From Hyperoodon ampullatus (taxonomy: Eukaryota; Chordata; Mammalia; Artiodactyla; Ziphiidae), in the NCBI GenBank assembly GCA_949752795.1, contig OX457058.1, positions 167,774,223 to 167,838,222 on the forward strand: DNA of 64,000 bases, in the 5' to 3' direction. The notes beneath the pieces were generated by a model. The model was given only the letters and a program-made list of their open reading frames with translations, was not told the DNA's origin and did no database searches. Position numbers and translations under genes: made by a program. Below, one piece after another: positions 13,301 through 27,000 of the stretch (position 1 is the stretch's first letter; each line of letters begins with the position of its first letter).

Positions 13301-16300
13301 CATTTCCTTACATGGTTTTAAAATTCTTTTCCTCAATTTATGTTCATGAAGATTGATTTTTCTGTGGAATTCCATGTTACCTTGTTTATGAAAGTATTCC
13401 TACAGAGGGTTTTGGGCTTCCTTATGCTGTGACCCAGGCATTGTAATGATGTCTCAGTTTGGGATTCTTGTATTTGGTGGGTAGTGTCTAGGTGTTACAC
13501 AGTCTTGGAGTTTGGGTTTTTTACAAGAAATTCTTTGAATCCCATAGAGATGACAATCTCCCTACCTCTTTCTTTGAGTTGTTGGGTAGCGTTTTCCTTA
13601 CCCTCTCTTCACCCTTCATGATTTGATGGTTCCAGCTTTACTGAATGTTCTCATTTCCAACTTCCTACCACAAGGTAGAAATGTCTAAAGGTCTACATCC
13701 TCTACGAATGCTTGGGCATTAAATTCATCCCACTGCCTATATGGCCTATGTTTGAGCCTCAAAACCTTCCAGGATCCACATATTAGCTAATTTTTTCGAC
13801 TTTGAGTTCCCTTTTCATTTCTGGTGACAGAATTTTCTTTTTTCCCTCCCTTTCCTTCCATATTTTTCCCTCAATTTCTAGCTCAGTAATTTACTAAAAT
13901 TTTTCATTTTATTTCTTTCCAGTATGCCATTTCTCCATCATTTTTAGTAAGTTTTATATTAGTTTTGTAATAAATAAACACCTTGAAAAATGGAGAAAAG
14001 TATAGAATTCTATTTAAAAGCCTTTTTTTTGGCTTAAAATAAATACTTGAAATGATTGTACCAACACCAATGTAATTATAATGTTTTCTTTTCAGAGGGC
14101 AGCAAAAATCTAAACGAAAATCCTGTGTACATTTGGGCTGGTAATTTAAGCTCATTTATAAAATAAGGATTATAATCTAGCCTTTTAGGGTTGTTATAAA
14201 CATTAAATTTTAAAATGAATAAAAAATCATTTAATACAGAGCTTTGCATAAGTGCTCAATAATTAGAGCTAATACCGTTATTGGTAGAATGCCACCTACT
14301 ACAGAAACCAAAGATAAAGGAAATATCAAAGAGTATATTTTACATTCAAGAAAAGCAATAACGTCTCCATTTGATACTTCCCAATAAAAATAAACTTACC
14401 TTTTGTATTAGGTATGACTTTAATTTTTAAAGTATGAGATTTCCCCAGATCAATGTATTTCAGGACATTGAGGGATAGTGAATCATCATGTTGTTGAAAC
14501 CAGTAATTACATGGTTTTGAATGTATGTTCCATGTTCGTCCATCCCTTTGTCCAAAGTTGTATAAGAACCAGGAGCCTTTTAGAAAGGTCATATTGTGGG
14601 GTACTGTTTCAGGCATGGTAGCGATAGCTAAAGCATTCTCATTATCTAAAATCCTTGTGATCAGGAAGCTGCTGTAACCGGGAATCACCACAGTCTTTTC
14701 TATATCCGAATCTTGAAATGAGGAAGTAACACCTGAAGCTAAAACAGGAATGATTTGGTATAAAATAAAACAGCCAATATTCTCCAAGTAATACTGGTGG
14801 ACATAACTGAGGAATACACTAGTTGAGTTTTTAAATTATGGTCTTAACTAGAGGACACATTTACCAGATTCCAGGTTATAATTCAAATTATTTTGTAGAA
14901 AGTGTATTGCAAATATGCCAAGCACAGTTTTTACTGTGAAAGTAGTTCTATAAATTTCTCAGCAGAAAAAAAACCACATAGGGCTAAGTAATTATAAGAA
15001 ATCTGATTTATTTACCATAGAACTGGTAAAAGCCTTAATAACCCAGAGTCTTTATTGTGATTTTATAAGAGAAGGATAATGTAGCTAGTGTTTTCCCTAG
15101 GGCCTAAAGGTCTGCCTATTACATAGCAGATGCTCAATAAATATTTGTTGAATAAATGAATAATTGATTGCTTAAGAAGAGCATGAAGATTTAGAAGAAA
15201 AGAGGCTTGAGGGCAGGACCATAAGGAACACCATCATGTAAAAATGGGAAGGAAAAAAAAACTCCACAAAGGAGACAAAGAAGAAATGTTTGGAGAAAAT
15301 CCATCAGAGAGGATATGAGGGAAGCCAAAAGATGGCTGTTTGAAGGAGAGGGAAGTCATCATTTTTAAATGTTTTTGAAACATGTCAACAATGATACTCA
15401 CCTCGTTCTGAAAAAATAAGTGAAGTAGTCAGAAGAGAATCTCATAATTCCCTTTATTATGCACACACGCTCTAATTTTTCCCATTTCAACAAACCAACA
15501 AAAATCCTTTCCTACATTCCCTCCAACTACCACATCATTTCTCTCCTCCCCTTCATTGTGAAATTCCCTGAAAGGGCTGCCTTTATTCACTATCTTCAAT
15601 TCCTCGCCTCTCAGGAGTTTATAAACCTAACCCAATCAGACTTTTGTCTACATGACTCCACCCAACAACAGCTTTTATCAAGGTTACCAATGACTTGACA
15701 CAGATCCATTGGGCAGTTTTCTCTCCTCATCTTACCTCACCTCTTGGCAGCATGTAGCACAGCATCACTCCCTCTTTCTTGAAGTACCTTCTTCACTTGG
15801 TTTCTGAGACACGCTCTCTCTTAGTTCTTCTCCTAGCAGACCATCTGGTCTTCCTGTTCTCTGACCACTAACTGTTGGACCTCAGACTTTTTCGTTTCTA
15901 TACCTACACTAGCTTTCCCAGGGATCTCATCTGATCTCATAGCATTAACTATCATATATGCTGACCACTTGATCCCCCCCCTTTTTTGAGATATAACTGA
16001 TATATAACATTAGTTTCAGGTGTACAATACAGTTCGATATTTGTATATATTGCAAAATAATAACCACAGAAATCTATCCATCTATCCATCACCACACATA
16101 GTTACAACTTTTTTCTTGTGAGGAAAACTTTTAAGATATACTCTCTTAACAACTTTTAAATATACAATGCAGTGTTAGCTATAGTCACCATGTTTTACAT
16201 TACATTCCTATGACTTATTTATTTTATAATTACAAGTTTATATCTTTTGATCCCTTCACCGAATCCCACCTCTGGCAATTACCAATCTATTCTGAGTTTA

Positions 16301-19300
16301 TTTATTTGTTGTTTGCTTGTTTTTAGATTTCACATATAAGTGATGTCATACAGTATTCGTCTTTCTCTGTCTGACTTATCTCACAATAATGCCCTCAAAA
16401 TTCATCCATGTTGTTTCAAATGGCAAGATTTCCTCCTTTTTTATGGTTGAATAATATTTTACTGTATATATGTATATATATATAAACACATCCAATTTTC
16501 TTTATCCATTCATCTATCAATGGACACAGGTTGCTTCTATATCTTGGCTACTGTAAATAATGCTGCAATGAACAAGGGGGAGTATATATCTTTTCAAGTT
16601 AGCATGCTCATTTTCTGTGGATAAATACTCAGATGTGGAATTGCTTGATCATATGGTAGTTCTATTCTTAATTTTTTGAGGAAACTTTATGTTGTCTTCC
16701 GTAGTGACTGCACCAATTTACATTCCCACCAACAGTGCACAAGGATTCCCTTTTCTACACATCCTCCCCAACAATTTTTATTGACTGTCTTTTTTTAAAT
16801 ATTTATTTATTTGGTTGCACTGAGTCTTAGCTGCAGCTCCAGGGTTCCTTAGTTGTGGCTCACCAGCTCCTTAGGTGTGGCATGGGGGCTCCTTTCTTGT
16901 GGCATGTGAACTCATAGTTGCAGCATGCATGTGGGATCTAGTTCCCTGACCAGGGATCGAACCTGGGCCCCCTGCATCAGAAGCACAGAGTCTTATCCAC
17001 TGCACCACCAGGGAAGGCGAAGGTATGTATTTACTGGTGGATAAATACATATCTGCACCAAAGAATGTATATGTTAACATGTTAAGGCCGAATACATACC
17101 ACCTTATGTATTAAGGTGGATAGGTATGTATTTATTGGCAGTTTGTTAATTGTTTCCTAGGTGTTTTATACTTTCTCTGTTCCTTTCTTCTTTTGCTCTC
17201 TTTCTTTGTGATTTGATGATTTTCTGTGGTTATCTGTAGTGGCTTAGATTCCTGTTTGTTTTGTGTATCTACTATAGGTTTTTGCTTTGTGGTTACCACT
17301 GGGCTTACATAAAACAACTTATATTTATAATAGTCTATTTTAAGTTGATAACAACTTAAGTTTGAATGCATTCTAGGGCTCTACATTTCTACCCCCCAAT
17401 TTATGTTTTTGATATCACAATTCACATATTTTTATCTTGTGTATCCATTAACTAATCATTGTAGCTAGTTTTTTTACTATCTTTGTCTTTAACTTTCATA
17501 CTAGCTTTACAAGTGATTAACTACCATTACAACATAAGATTATTCTAAATTTTACTATATATTTGCCTTTACCAGCGAAATTTATACTTTCACATATTTT
17601 CCTATTACTGATTAGCCTCTTTTGTTTCACCTTAAAGAAATTCCTGTAACATTTCATGTAAAGCCAGTCTAGGATGATGAACTCGTTTGGTTTTTGCTTG
17701 TCTGGAAAACTCTTAATCTCTCCTTCAATTCTCCATGAAAACATTGCTGGTAGATAGATATACTTGGTTGGTAATTTTTTTCTTTCAGCACTTTGACTAT
17801 ATCACGTCATTCCCTTCTGATGTGCAAAGTTTTGGTTGAAAAATCTGCTGATAGTCTTATGGGGGGGTTCTACTGTAGGTAACGAGTTATTTTTCTCTTG
17901 CCACTTTTAAGATTCTCTTGCCTTTAACTTTTGACACTTTAATTATAATGTGTCTTGGGTCTCCCTGGGTTCATCTTATTTGGAACTCTATAGGCTTCCT
18001 GGATCTGGATGTCTGTTTCTTTCCCCAGGTTATAGAAGTTTCCAGCCATAATTTGTTCAAATAATTTTTCTGCTCCTTTCTCTCTCTCTTCTCCTTCTGA
18101 CTGCTCAAATGTATTTCTCCAGTCCAGAGGCCTTTCCTGAACTCCAGACTTGTCTTTCTATATATCTACCTTATTTCTCCACTTGGATGAGTAACAGACA
18201 TCTTACATTTAATATGATCTCTCACCTGATTATTGCAATAGCTTCTTAACTGATTTCTCTGCTTTCCTTCTTGCCCTCTCCCTGTCACATGCCTAGTCTG
18301 TTCTCAACAGAGCAGCTAGTTCAATCATGTCACTTTCTGCTCAAAACACTCCAAAGGCTTGCCATTTACTCAGAGTAAAACCCAAATCCTTATAATAAAC
18401 TATATTAACTTTTGCTATGTATCTATCATATAATCCTTTGAAATAGAAATATGCTACATGACAGTGATTCAAAATTATTTCATTATGTAGGGTAAAGTCT
18501 GGACTTCTTGACTTTTCTCACTGTTTCTGAGCACTTTTAAAGACAAAATAACATCATATTATAGAAATAAATGATAGGTGTTACTATTGCTGAAATATCA
18601 ATGAAGTGATAGCTAGGTTTCACTATATTAGAAATAAAGAATTCCTCCAGGAATCTAAGTATATGTAGACTTCTGTAGATTACCAATTGGACTAAATTTT
18701 GAAATCTATTGTTCTATAAAAGAGCATGAACACTTTTCCCAAAAGATAATTTCTCATTTTTCCCAGCCATCAGAGAGATATATTACTACACTTACTTTGT
18801 AATTGAAGACTAAGCTTATAGGAGAAATTTCCAGCTTGATTAATGGAAAGGGAACTAGACAAACAAGAGCTTTCATGCACTTCCTCTATTCCAAAAGGGT
18901 CTATAATTTCTGCAATAACTGACGACAAAAATCCTTCAGGAGTGTTATGTTGCAATATCTTTTTTATGTAAGCTGTTCCAGTTTTCCTAAAAACAAACCA
19001 ACAAACATCATGCAACTTGGGTAAAACAGTGGCTTAAATTAGCAAGTTCATAACCATATAATTTATAAATAAAATTTACCACAAATGGCTAACAAATGAA
19101 TATTTGAGTAACATTTGTTCAACCTCATTAGTAATCAATGAAATGTCAATTACAGCAATGGGATATGATTTTTCACCTATCAAATTAGGAAAGGCTTTTA
19201 AAAGACAGTGTTTAATAGTGGTAAGAATTTAGTGGAGATAGGCACTAATGGGATTGTAAACTGGTACAAGATTCCGAGAAAGCAATTTGACATTATGCAT

Positions 19301-22300
19301 TAAGAGTGCTAATATTATTTGTTTCACCCTCTGATTCCACAAATCTACTGATAGGGCTCTATCCTAAGGAAAGAACTTGAAACACAGAGGAGGAGGGGGA
19401 GAAAAGCTTTCCATACAAAGATGTTCATCACAGCATTATGATAAAAGCTAGAAATAAAAATGCCAACAATAGGAAAATTAAGTAAATGATAATACCTGAT
19501 CTACCTAGGCAAAATACATCTATTAAAATGCTACTTACAAAGAGTTTTTAATTACCTAAGGAAAGTGGTCACATTATAATGTCAAAATGAAAGAAGCATA
19601 GTGAAGAATGTTGAAATGCATGTTGAAAAGGACTAATCAGTAATTCATCAAGGTGTTAACAGTCATGATTTCAGTTGTCTTCTTTATATTTGCCTGTCTT
19701 TTAGGAAATTTCTACAGTGAGCATGTGCTTTATAATCAAGAAAAACCATCTATTTTTAAAACGTTAAGCTAAAATATCCATGTGCAAAAAATAAATCTAC
19801 ACAGAGACCTTACACCCTTCACAAACAATTTAACTCAAAATAAATTACAGACTTAAACATAAAATGCAAAACTCTAAAACTCCTAGAAGAGAACATAGGA
19901 GAAAACCTAGATGAACTTGGGTATGGCGATGACTTTTTAGATACAACACTAAGGACACAATCCATGAAAGAAAAAAACTGACAAGCCATACTTTATTAAA
20001 TTAAAAACTTCTGCTCTGTGAAGGACACTGTCAAGAGAATTAGAAGACAAGCCATAGACGGGGAGAAAATAGTTGTGAAAAACATATCTGACAAAGGACT
20101 GTTATCCAAAATAAACTGTAAGGGAGGAATAAAACCTCTATTTCCTCTACCCTCCTAGGTTCTGTGCCTGGGACCCTAGAAATTAAACTGATGAAAGCCA
20201 GATTAACAATAAAAAATGAACACTTTATTAATGTGTGTCATGCTTACACAGGGGAGACACCTCAGTGATGAGTAACTCAAAGGGGTGGTTAGAACCTGGA
20301 GCTTGTCTAGCATCTTAATAAAGAACAATAAATTTGTGGAGAAGTGACAAGACAAAGAAAAAGGGGCTAAGGCTTTTAGGGGTGGCAAACAGTGAAAAAG
20401 TAAATATATGGGAGAAACTATTGGAAGATAAGTGTTGTTTTTTTTTTGTTTTTTGTTTTGTTTTCTGTTTCTTTTTTTTTTTGCGGTACGCGGGCCTCTC
20501 ACTGTTGTAGCCTCTCCCGTTGCGGAGCACAGGCTCCGGATGCACAGGCTCAGCGGCCATGGCTCACGGGTCCAGCCGCTCCACGGCATGTGGGATCTTC
20601 CCAGACCGGGGCATGAACCCATGTCCCCTGCATTGGCAGGCGGACTCTCAACCACTGCGCCACCAGGGAAGCCCAAGGGTTGTTTTTAGTAATGCTTGTT
20701 ATGCAGATTCCTCTCAGTGTCTCTGAACTGGTAAGAGTCTCCAGTTGTCTCTGGTGATTAGGAATCATCCTGCCTTTCTTGGTAGAGAGGTGGAGGGCAA
20801 GGGATTTTTTCATATGTCTGCTTCTTCTTAATTGCCTTAGGCTAAAAATAATCTTTATGCCAAAGTGGTATATTTTGGATTGCCATATGCCAGTCCCCTA
20901 CAATACAAACAACTCTTAAAACTCAACAGTAAGAAAAGACACAGCCCAGTTAAAAAGTGGGCAAAAGGTCTAAATAGACACCTAACTGAAGAAAACATGC
21001 AGATGGCAAATAAACATATGAAAAGATGCTTATATGCATCATATATCATCGGGAAATGCAAATTAAAACAACAACGAGATACCACTATACGCTTATTAGA
21101 ATGGCAAAAGTCCAAAATATTGACAACACCAAATATTGGTGAGGATGTAGGGCAACAGGAACTCTCATTTATTGCTGGTGGGAATGCAAAATGGTACAGC
21201 CACTTTGAAAGCCACTTACCATATGATCCAGCCATCAAATTCCTTTGTATCTATTCAAATGAGTTAAACACAAAAGCTGAACAAGGATATTTATGGCACC
21301 ATTATTCAAAATTGCCCAAACTTGGAAGCAACCAAGATGTCCTTCAGTAGGTGAATGGATAAAAAAAACTGTGGTACACCCAGACAATGGAATGCCATTC
21401 AGTGGTAAACAGAAAGGAGTTATCAAGTCATGAAAAGATATGAAGGAAGCTGAAATGCATATTACTAAGTGAAAGAAGCCAATCTGAAAAGCTACACACT
21501 GTGTGATTCCAACTATATGACATTCTGAAAAAGGCAAAACTATGGAGACAGTATAGATGTCAGGGGTTAGTGGGGATGGATGGATGAATAGGCAGAGCAG
21601 AGAGGACTTTTAGGGCAGTGAAAGTATTCCGTATGATATTAATAGTATAAGGTGGATACGTGTCATTACATAATTGTCAAAAGCCATAGAATGTACAACA
21701 CCAAGAGTGAACCCTAATGTAAACTATGGGCTTCAGGTGACTGATGATGTGTCAATACAGGTTCATGGATTGTAACAAACGTACCTACATTATATTATAG
21801 TATAGTGCCCTATACTATGGTGTAGGACATCAACAGTGAGGGAGGTATGTGTGGAGAGGGGGTATATGGGAACTCTTCTTTCTGATCAGTTTTGCTGTGA
21901 TCCTAAAACTGCTCTTAAAAAATAAAGTTTATTACCATAATTTAAAAAAATTAACCTCTTTGTATCTGAAATCATTGACCAATAGCCAGGCTATTACTGA
22001 ACCTGTCTTCCCACATCTCCCACCACTGGAGAGGTAAATGAGCCTCTTGTACTCAAGTGTCTAGGATGGCTTTTGGGGGTAATCAAGCTCCAGTCTTCCA
22101 GGAGAGGTAAGAAGTTAGCTTTTAAAGGAGGGAATGGGGTTTGGGCAATGAAGAATGGGCTTAAACTTAGGAGTCAGGGAGTTCCTGAGGTGGAGAGGAA
22201 TATCTGTTGAGGGGGGAAGACACTGCAAAAAGAAAATCACCATCAAACTTGACTGCCTGTAATGCTAAGCTCCCATTCCAGTACCCATGCTGTTTCCCCA

Positions 22301-23958
22301 GCCCACTGCCCTCACCCCATGCCAATGAAGCTGCTTTAATCAAGGTTACTACAGCCTGGAATGTTGCCACATCCAAAGGTCACTTCACTTCTTTGTTCTT
22401 ATTTTATTCAGTCTCTCAGCCACATGGGTCACAGTGGTCCACTCCATACTTTCCAAAACACCCACCTCCCTTGGCTTATAGGATCCCATATTTCCCTGGT
22501 TTTTCTTCTATCTCACTGGCTGCTCCATCTTCTTTTTCTTGGCTGGGGCCTCCTCTTCTGCCTAATATCTCTTCCTGGAGTGCCCAAGGCCTCTTCTTCT
22601 CTACAGACATCCATTTATACAGGAACAACTGCCAAATGAAGAGCTCCTGCTCTGACTTTGTGTGCTATGCATTAGTACCTCCATGCAACTGCCAACTTCA
22701 CATCTTCACTTGGGTACCTAACAGGCATTCCAAAATTAGTATTTCTAATACGGAACTCTCACCCTGACTAACTCTGCATTCCTCATCTCATAAAATGACA
22801 GCATGATCTACCTAGCTGCAAACCAAAAACCTAAACAGTTCTTGATTGCTCTCTTGCTAATACCCACACCAGGCAATCTGTCATCAAATCCTGTCTTTTC
22901 TCAAGCGCACCTGCTTCAACTGCCTTCATTTCTCACCTGTATTACCTCAATAGCTTTCCAAGGGGCCTGGAAACTTTGACTTCTCATTCTGTCCTATACT
23001 TTTCACAGCAGAGTGATCTTTTCGAAAATAAAAATAATTTCACTCTCCTACGTAAAACTCTCCAATGGCTTCCCCTGGCACCAAGAATAACACGTAAGCT
23101 CCTCATGCAGCCTATGATGCCTTATATGATCTGGCACTTACCTACCCCCTCGCTCACCTTGCACCACACCATCTTACTCTGCACCATCCACACCAGCCTC
23201 CTTCCTGTTTATTAAATACACCCACGTATTTTCTTGCCTCACTGCATTTACACTTGCAATTTCTTTTGCCTGGAAAGCTCTTCGCTTTTTGTTCTCAGCT
23301 GTTTGCTTATCCTTCTCACTCCCTCTGTCACCATGTTTACTTTCTTCATAGCATGTATTAGATCTAAAACTATTTTGTTTTTTGCTTACCTGTTTATCAT
23401 CTGTCTCTCTTCATTAGAATGTCACCTCCATGAGGGCAAGGACCTTGTCTATCTTATTCACCACTATATTCCCGGTCTTAGCATAAGACTTGATGTGAAA
23501 TAGTCACTCAATAATATTCATGGAATTAACAAATAGCTTTACCAAAAACTTTGTGTAAATGTTGATGATGTTTTCTTTCTGAGCAATTTAGTAGAATTAT
23601 TGACATTAAGTTATCACTTTTAGGATTTTGTGGAGATTCTTAAAAACAATTGACCTTGTTATGAAATGAGAGAAGTTCCTTCTCAATACTTCACCATTTG
23701 TGGAACGACTATACTTCCCATTATCAAGCAGATACAGTTTTTTTTATCTGTGGGTATATAATCAATTCCCACTGTGGAAAGGATTTTGATTCAGTATCCA
23801 ACATCTCATAGGTAGTGCCCCCAAAATCCAAATTCCTTGCTAATGTTCTGAATCCTTTGTGTTCCATCACTGAATCTTTCTTTAAACCATTTTTAAAAAT
23901 TGAAGTATAGTTAATTTACAATGTTGTGTTAATTTCAGGGGTACAGCAAAGTAATTCA

Positions 23959-24004
<46 letters not shown>

Positions 24005-27000
24005 GATTCTTTTCTTTTCCATCATAGGTTATTACAAGATATTGAATATAGTTTGCTGTGCTATAAGTAGGTTCTTGTTGTTTGTCTGTTTCCATCATCT
24101 AACCTTAGTTCCTCTTATTCCTCAAATTCTCTTTTGAATTCCAAGTCTACTGTTTATCATTTCCACACTGCATGATTCCTCACCCAACAGTCTCTCTACC
24201 ACAAGTACCTGTCTTCTTAAGCACAATATGAGAACCTCAGATTCCCTCACAATAATAAGATAAGATGTGGCTGGATGTGGCACATAGAAAACAAGCATAG
24301 ATGTGTTTTATAAAGCAAAGAGCCAGGCAATAGATTAAAGGAATGGAAATTACTCTGAATCCATTGCCCTGTTGAGTCTACCTCCCAAATATCTCTCAAA
24401 TCAATCCATTCCTCTCCATTTCTACTATCAACATCTTAGACTGAAACACGAAAAATTTTAGCCTATATTATTGCAAAATCCTTCTAACTGATCTCAGTGC
24501 ATCCACTGTTGTTACCCTCTACTTTCTTCTCCCCATCTCAGCAGAGTGGTATTCTAAACAAAAGCTAGGCCATTTGGGATAAATGGGAGTTTATGAGTTT
24601 AAAGAAGGCAGGAATAATGGTGTGCTGTGCATTTCATCTCTCATCTCCATTCTACCCTACATGGAGAAGAAGAAAGGGCCTCTCCTCATGGTATGTCAAG
24701 AAGGGCTTCCAGGGGACCAATTTATAACTTGAAATATGCCTTCTGAGGTTTGAGGGACATAGGGAACAGAGTTGGACTTATCCTGAGAAATATAAGGAGT
24801 GGAGACAAATCAGACACCTAGAGTTTAAAGTTACATATGTGGTGGGAAAGGGAGAAAAATGTCAACACATTTTAGACTTTAAGTTAACACACATGTGAAA
24901 ATCTTAGATAACACTAAAAAAAAGAAAGGAGTATGAAAGTCCCAATCCAATAAAAGAAAATAAAATGGAGAAGGGGAAAAAAAGAACCTTAAAGTGAGGT
25001 AAACAAAGAGAACAAAAAAGGAAACATAAAAAAAGTAGGACAAATAGCACAAAAGAAGATGATACGAATAAATTCAAATACATTGGGTTGGCCAAGAAGT
25101 TCATTCGGGTTTTTCTATAACTCTCCCATTAAAAGACAGAGATTGGCTAAAAAAAGCCCACAAAACCTATGTATGTTTTTTATGAGAGATACATAAGGAA
25201 GGTGGCAGTAAAAGGATCAAATTCATATACTAGACAAATATTACCCAAAGAAGGCTAGTGCAACTATATGAATAACAGATTAAAAACAACAAAAATAAAA
25301 CAAAAACCATGGTAACAACAAAAAGATAATCTGATTAAAAAGTGAGCAAAGGACTTAATTAGACATTTCTACAAAGAAGATATACAGATGGCCAATAAGC
25401 ACATTAAAAGATGCTCAACATCACTAATAATTAGAGAAATGTAAATCAAAACCACAAGATATCATTAGAATGGCTATTATAAAATAAGAAAATAGAGAAT
25501 AACAAATGTTGGCAAATATGTGGAGAAATTAGAACGCTTGTACATTGTTGGTGGGAATACAAAATGGTGCAGCTGCTGTGGAAAATGGTATGCAGTTTCC
25601 TCAAAATATTAAACATAGAATTACCATATGATATAGCAATTCCACTTCTTGGTATACCCAAAATAACTGAAAGTATGGTCTCGGAGAGATAGCTGTACAC
25701 CCATGTTCATAGTTATTCAGTATAGCCAAAAAGTGGAAGGAAACCATGCCCATCAATAGAGGAATGGATAAGCAAAATGTGGCATATGCATACAACAGAA
25801 TATTATTGTCTTAAAAATGAAGGAAATTCTGTCACATGCTATAACACGGATGAACTTTAAGGACAGTATGCTAATTGAAATAAGCTAGTCTCAAAAGATA
25901 TATACTGTATGATTCCACCTATGTAACTGATCTAGGTGTATCCACAATTGTTCATAGTCAAATTCACAGAGACAGAAAGTAGAACAGAGGTTGCCAGAGG
26001 CTGTGGGGAGAGGGGAATGGGGAATGAACTGTTTAGTGGGTACAGAGTTTCAGTTGGGGAAGATGAGATAGTTCTGGAGATGGATAGTGGCAATGGTTGC
26101 ACAACCGTGTGAATATACTTAATGTCACAGAACTGTGCCCTTAAAAATGGTTAAAATGCTAAATTTTATGTTATGGATATTTTACTACAACCAAAGTACT
26201 ATAATGCAAAAAAGCATTATAAATATAAAAATAATAATTAAATACCAATAAAATGTTCAACTCATCAAGAAGATGTAACAATTCTAAACTTATATGTATC
26301 TAATAACAGCCTCAAAATATATAAGGCAAAATTGACAGAACTACAAAAGAAACTGACAAATTCAATATCACATCAGAAAATTTTAACATAATTCAATAAT
26401 TGATAGGTTACACAGAAAAAAATCAGTAAGGATACAGAAGATTGAAAAATCACAATTAACAAGATTAATCTAACAAATAAATAGTAACATTGTACTCAAC
26501 AATGTACGAAGTGTATAAACATAGATAATACACAATGACAAAGATAGGTTTATTCCATGACTTCAAGTCTGGTTCAGCATTAAATCCATAATATAATTTA
26601 CAACATTAAGTAAAAAGTTAAAGGAAAAAAATCTATACATAAGCTCAATAGATACAGAAGAAACATTTAAAAACAAAAATAAAACACCTCTTAAACTGAA
26701 AAAAAAGATAACTGTCTATAAATGAAAAAGAGTTTTAAAAATTATGGAAAGGATAATCCGTGATGGTGAAATGTTTAAAACATTCTTTTAAAAGTCAGGA
26801 ACAAGGAAGCCCACTGTTATGGTCTGAATGTCTGTATCCCTCTAAAATTCCTATGCTGAAAACCTAAAGCCCAAAGTGATGGTGTTCAGAGGTGAGGCTT
26901 TTGGGAGATGATTTAGGTCATGAGGGTGAAGGCTTTGTGAATCAGTTTACTACCCATATAAAAGGGGTTCCAGAGCAATCCCCTGCCCCCTTCAACTATG

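Noticed and set aside
20471..20674. tRNA-like A/B boxes in the CHR elements
   Set aside because: The tRNA-derived heads are SINE promoters. No copy keeps a tRNA cloverleaf with CCA-side stem, so no tRNA gene is called.
20203..20676. 157-codon minus-strand open frame starting [17 protein letters not shown]
   Set aside because: The start is the CHR SINE head and the rest is LTR. The same peptide text ([32 protein letters not shown]) recurs in many CHR copies across the window.
20113..20898. Possible complete endogenous retrovirus
   Set aside because: Only an LTR is present. No gag, pol or env homology lies between this and the related LTR at 61192, which is 40 kb away in the opposite orientation.
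22207..22767. 186-codon plus-strand open frame
   Set aside because: It lies in L2-derived text, has no splice context or family signature, and its composition follows the L2 consensus. Not a host gene.
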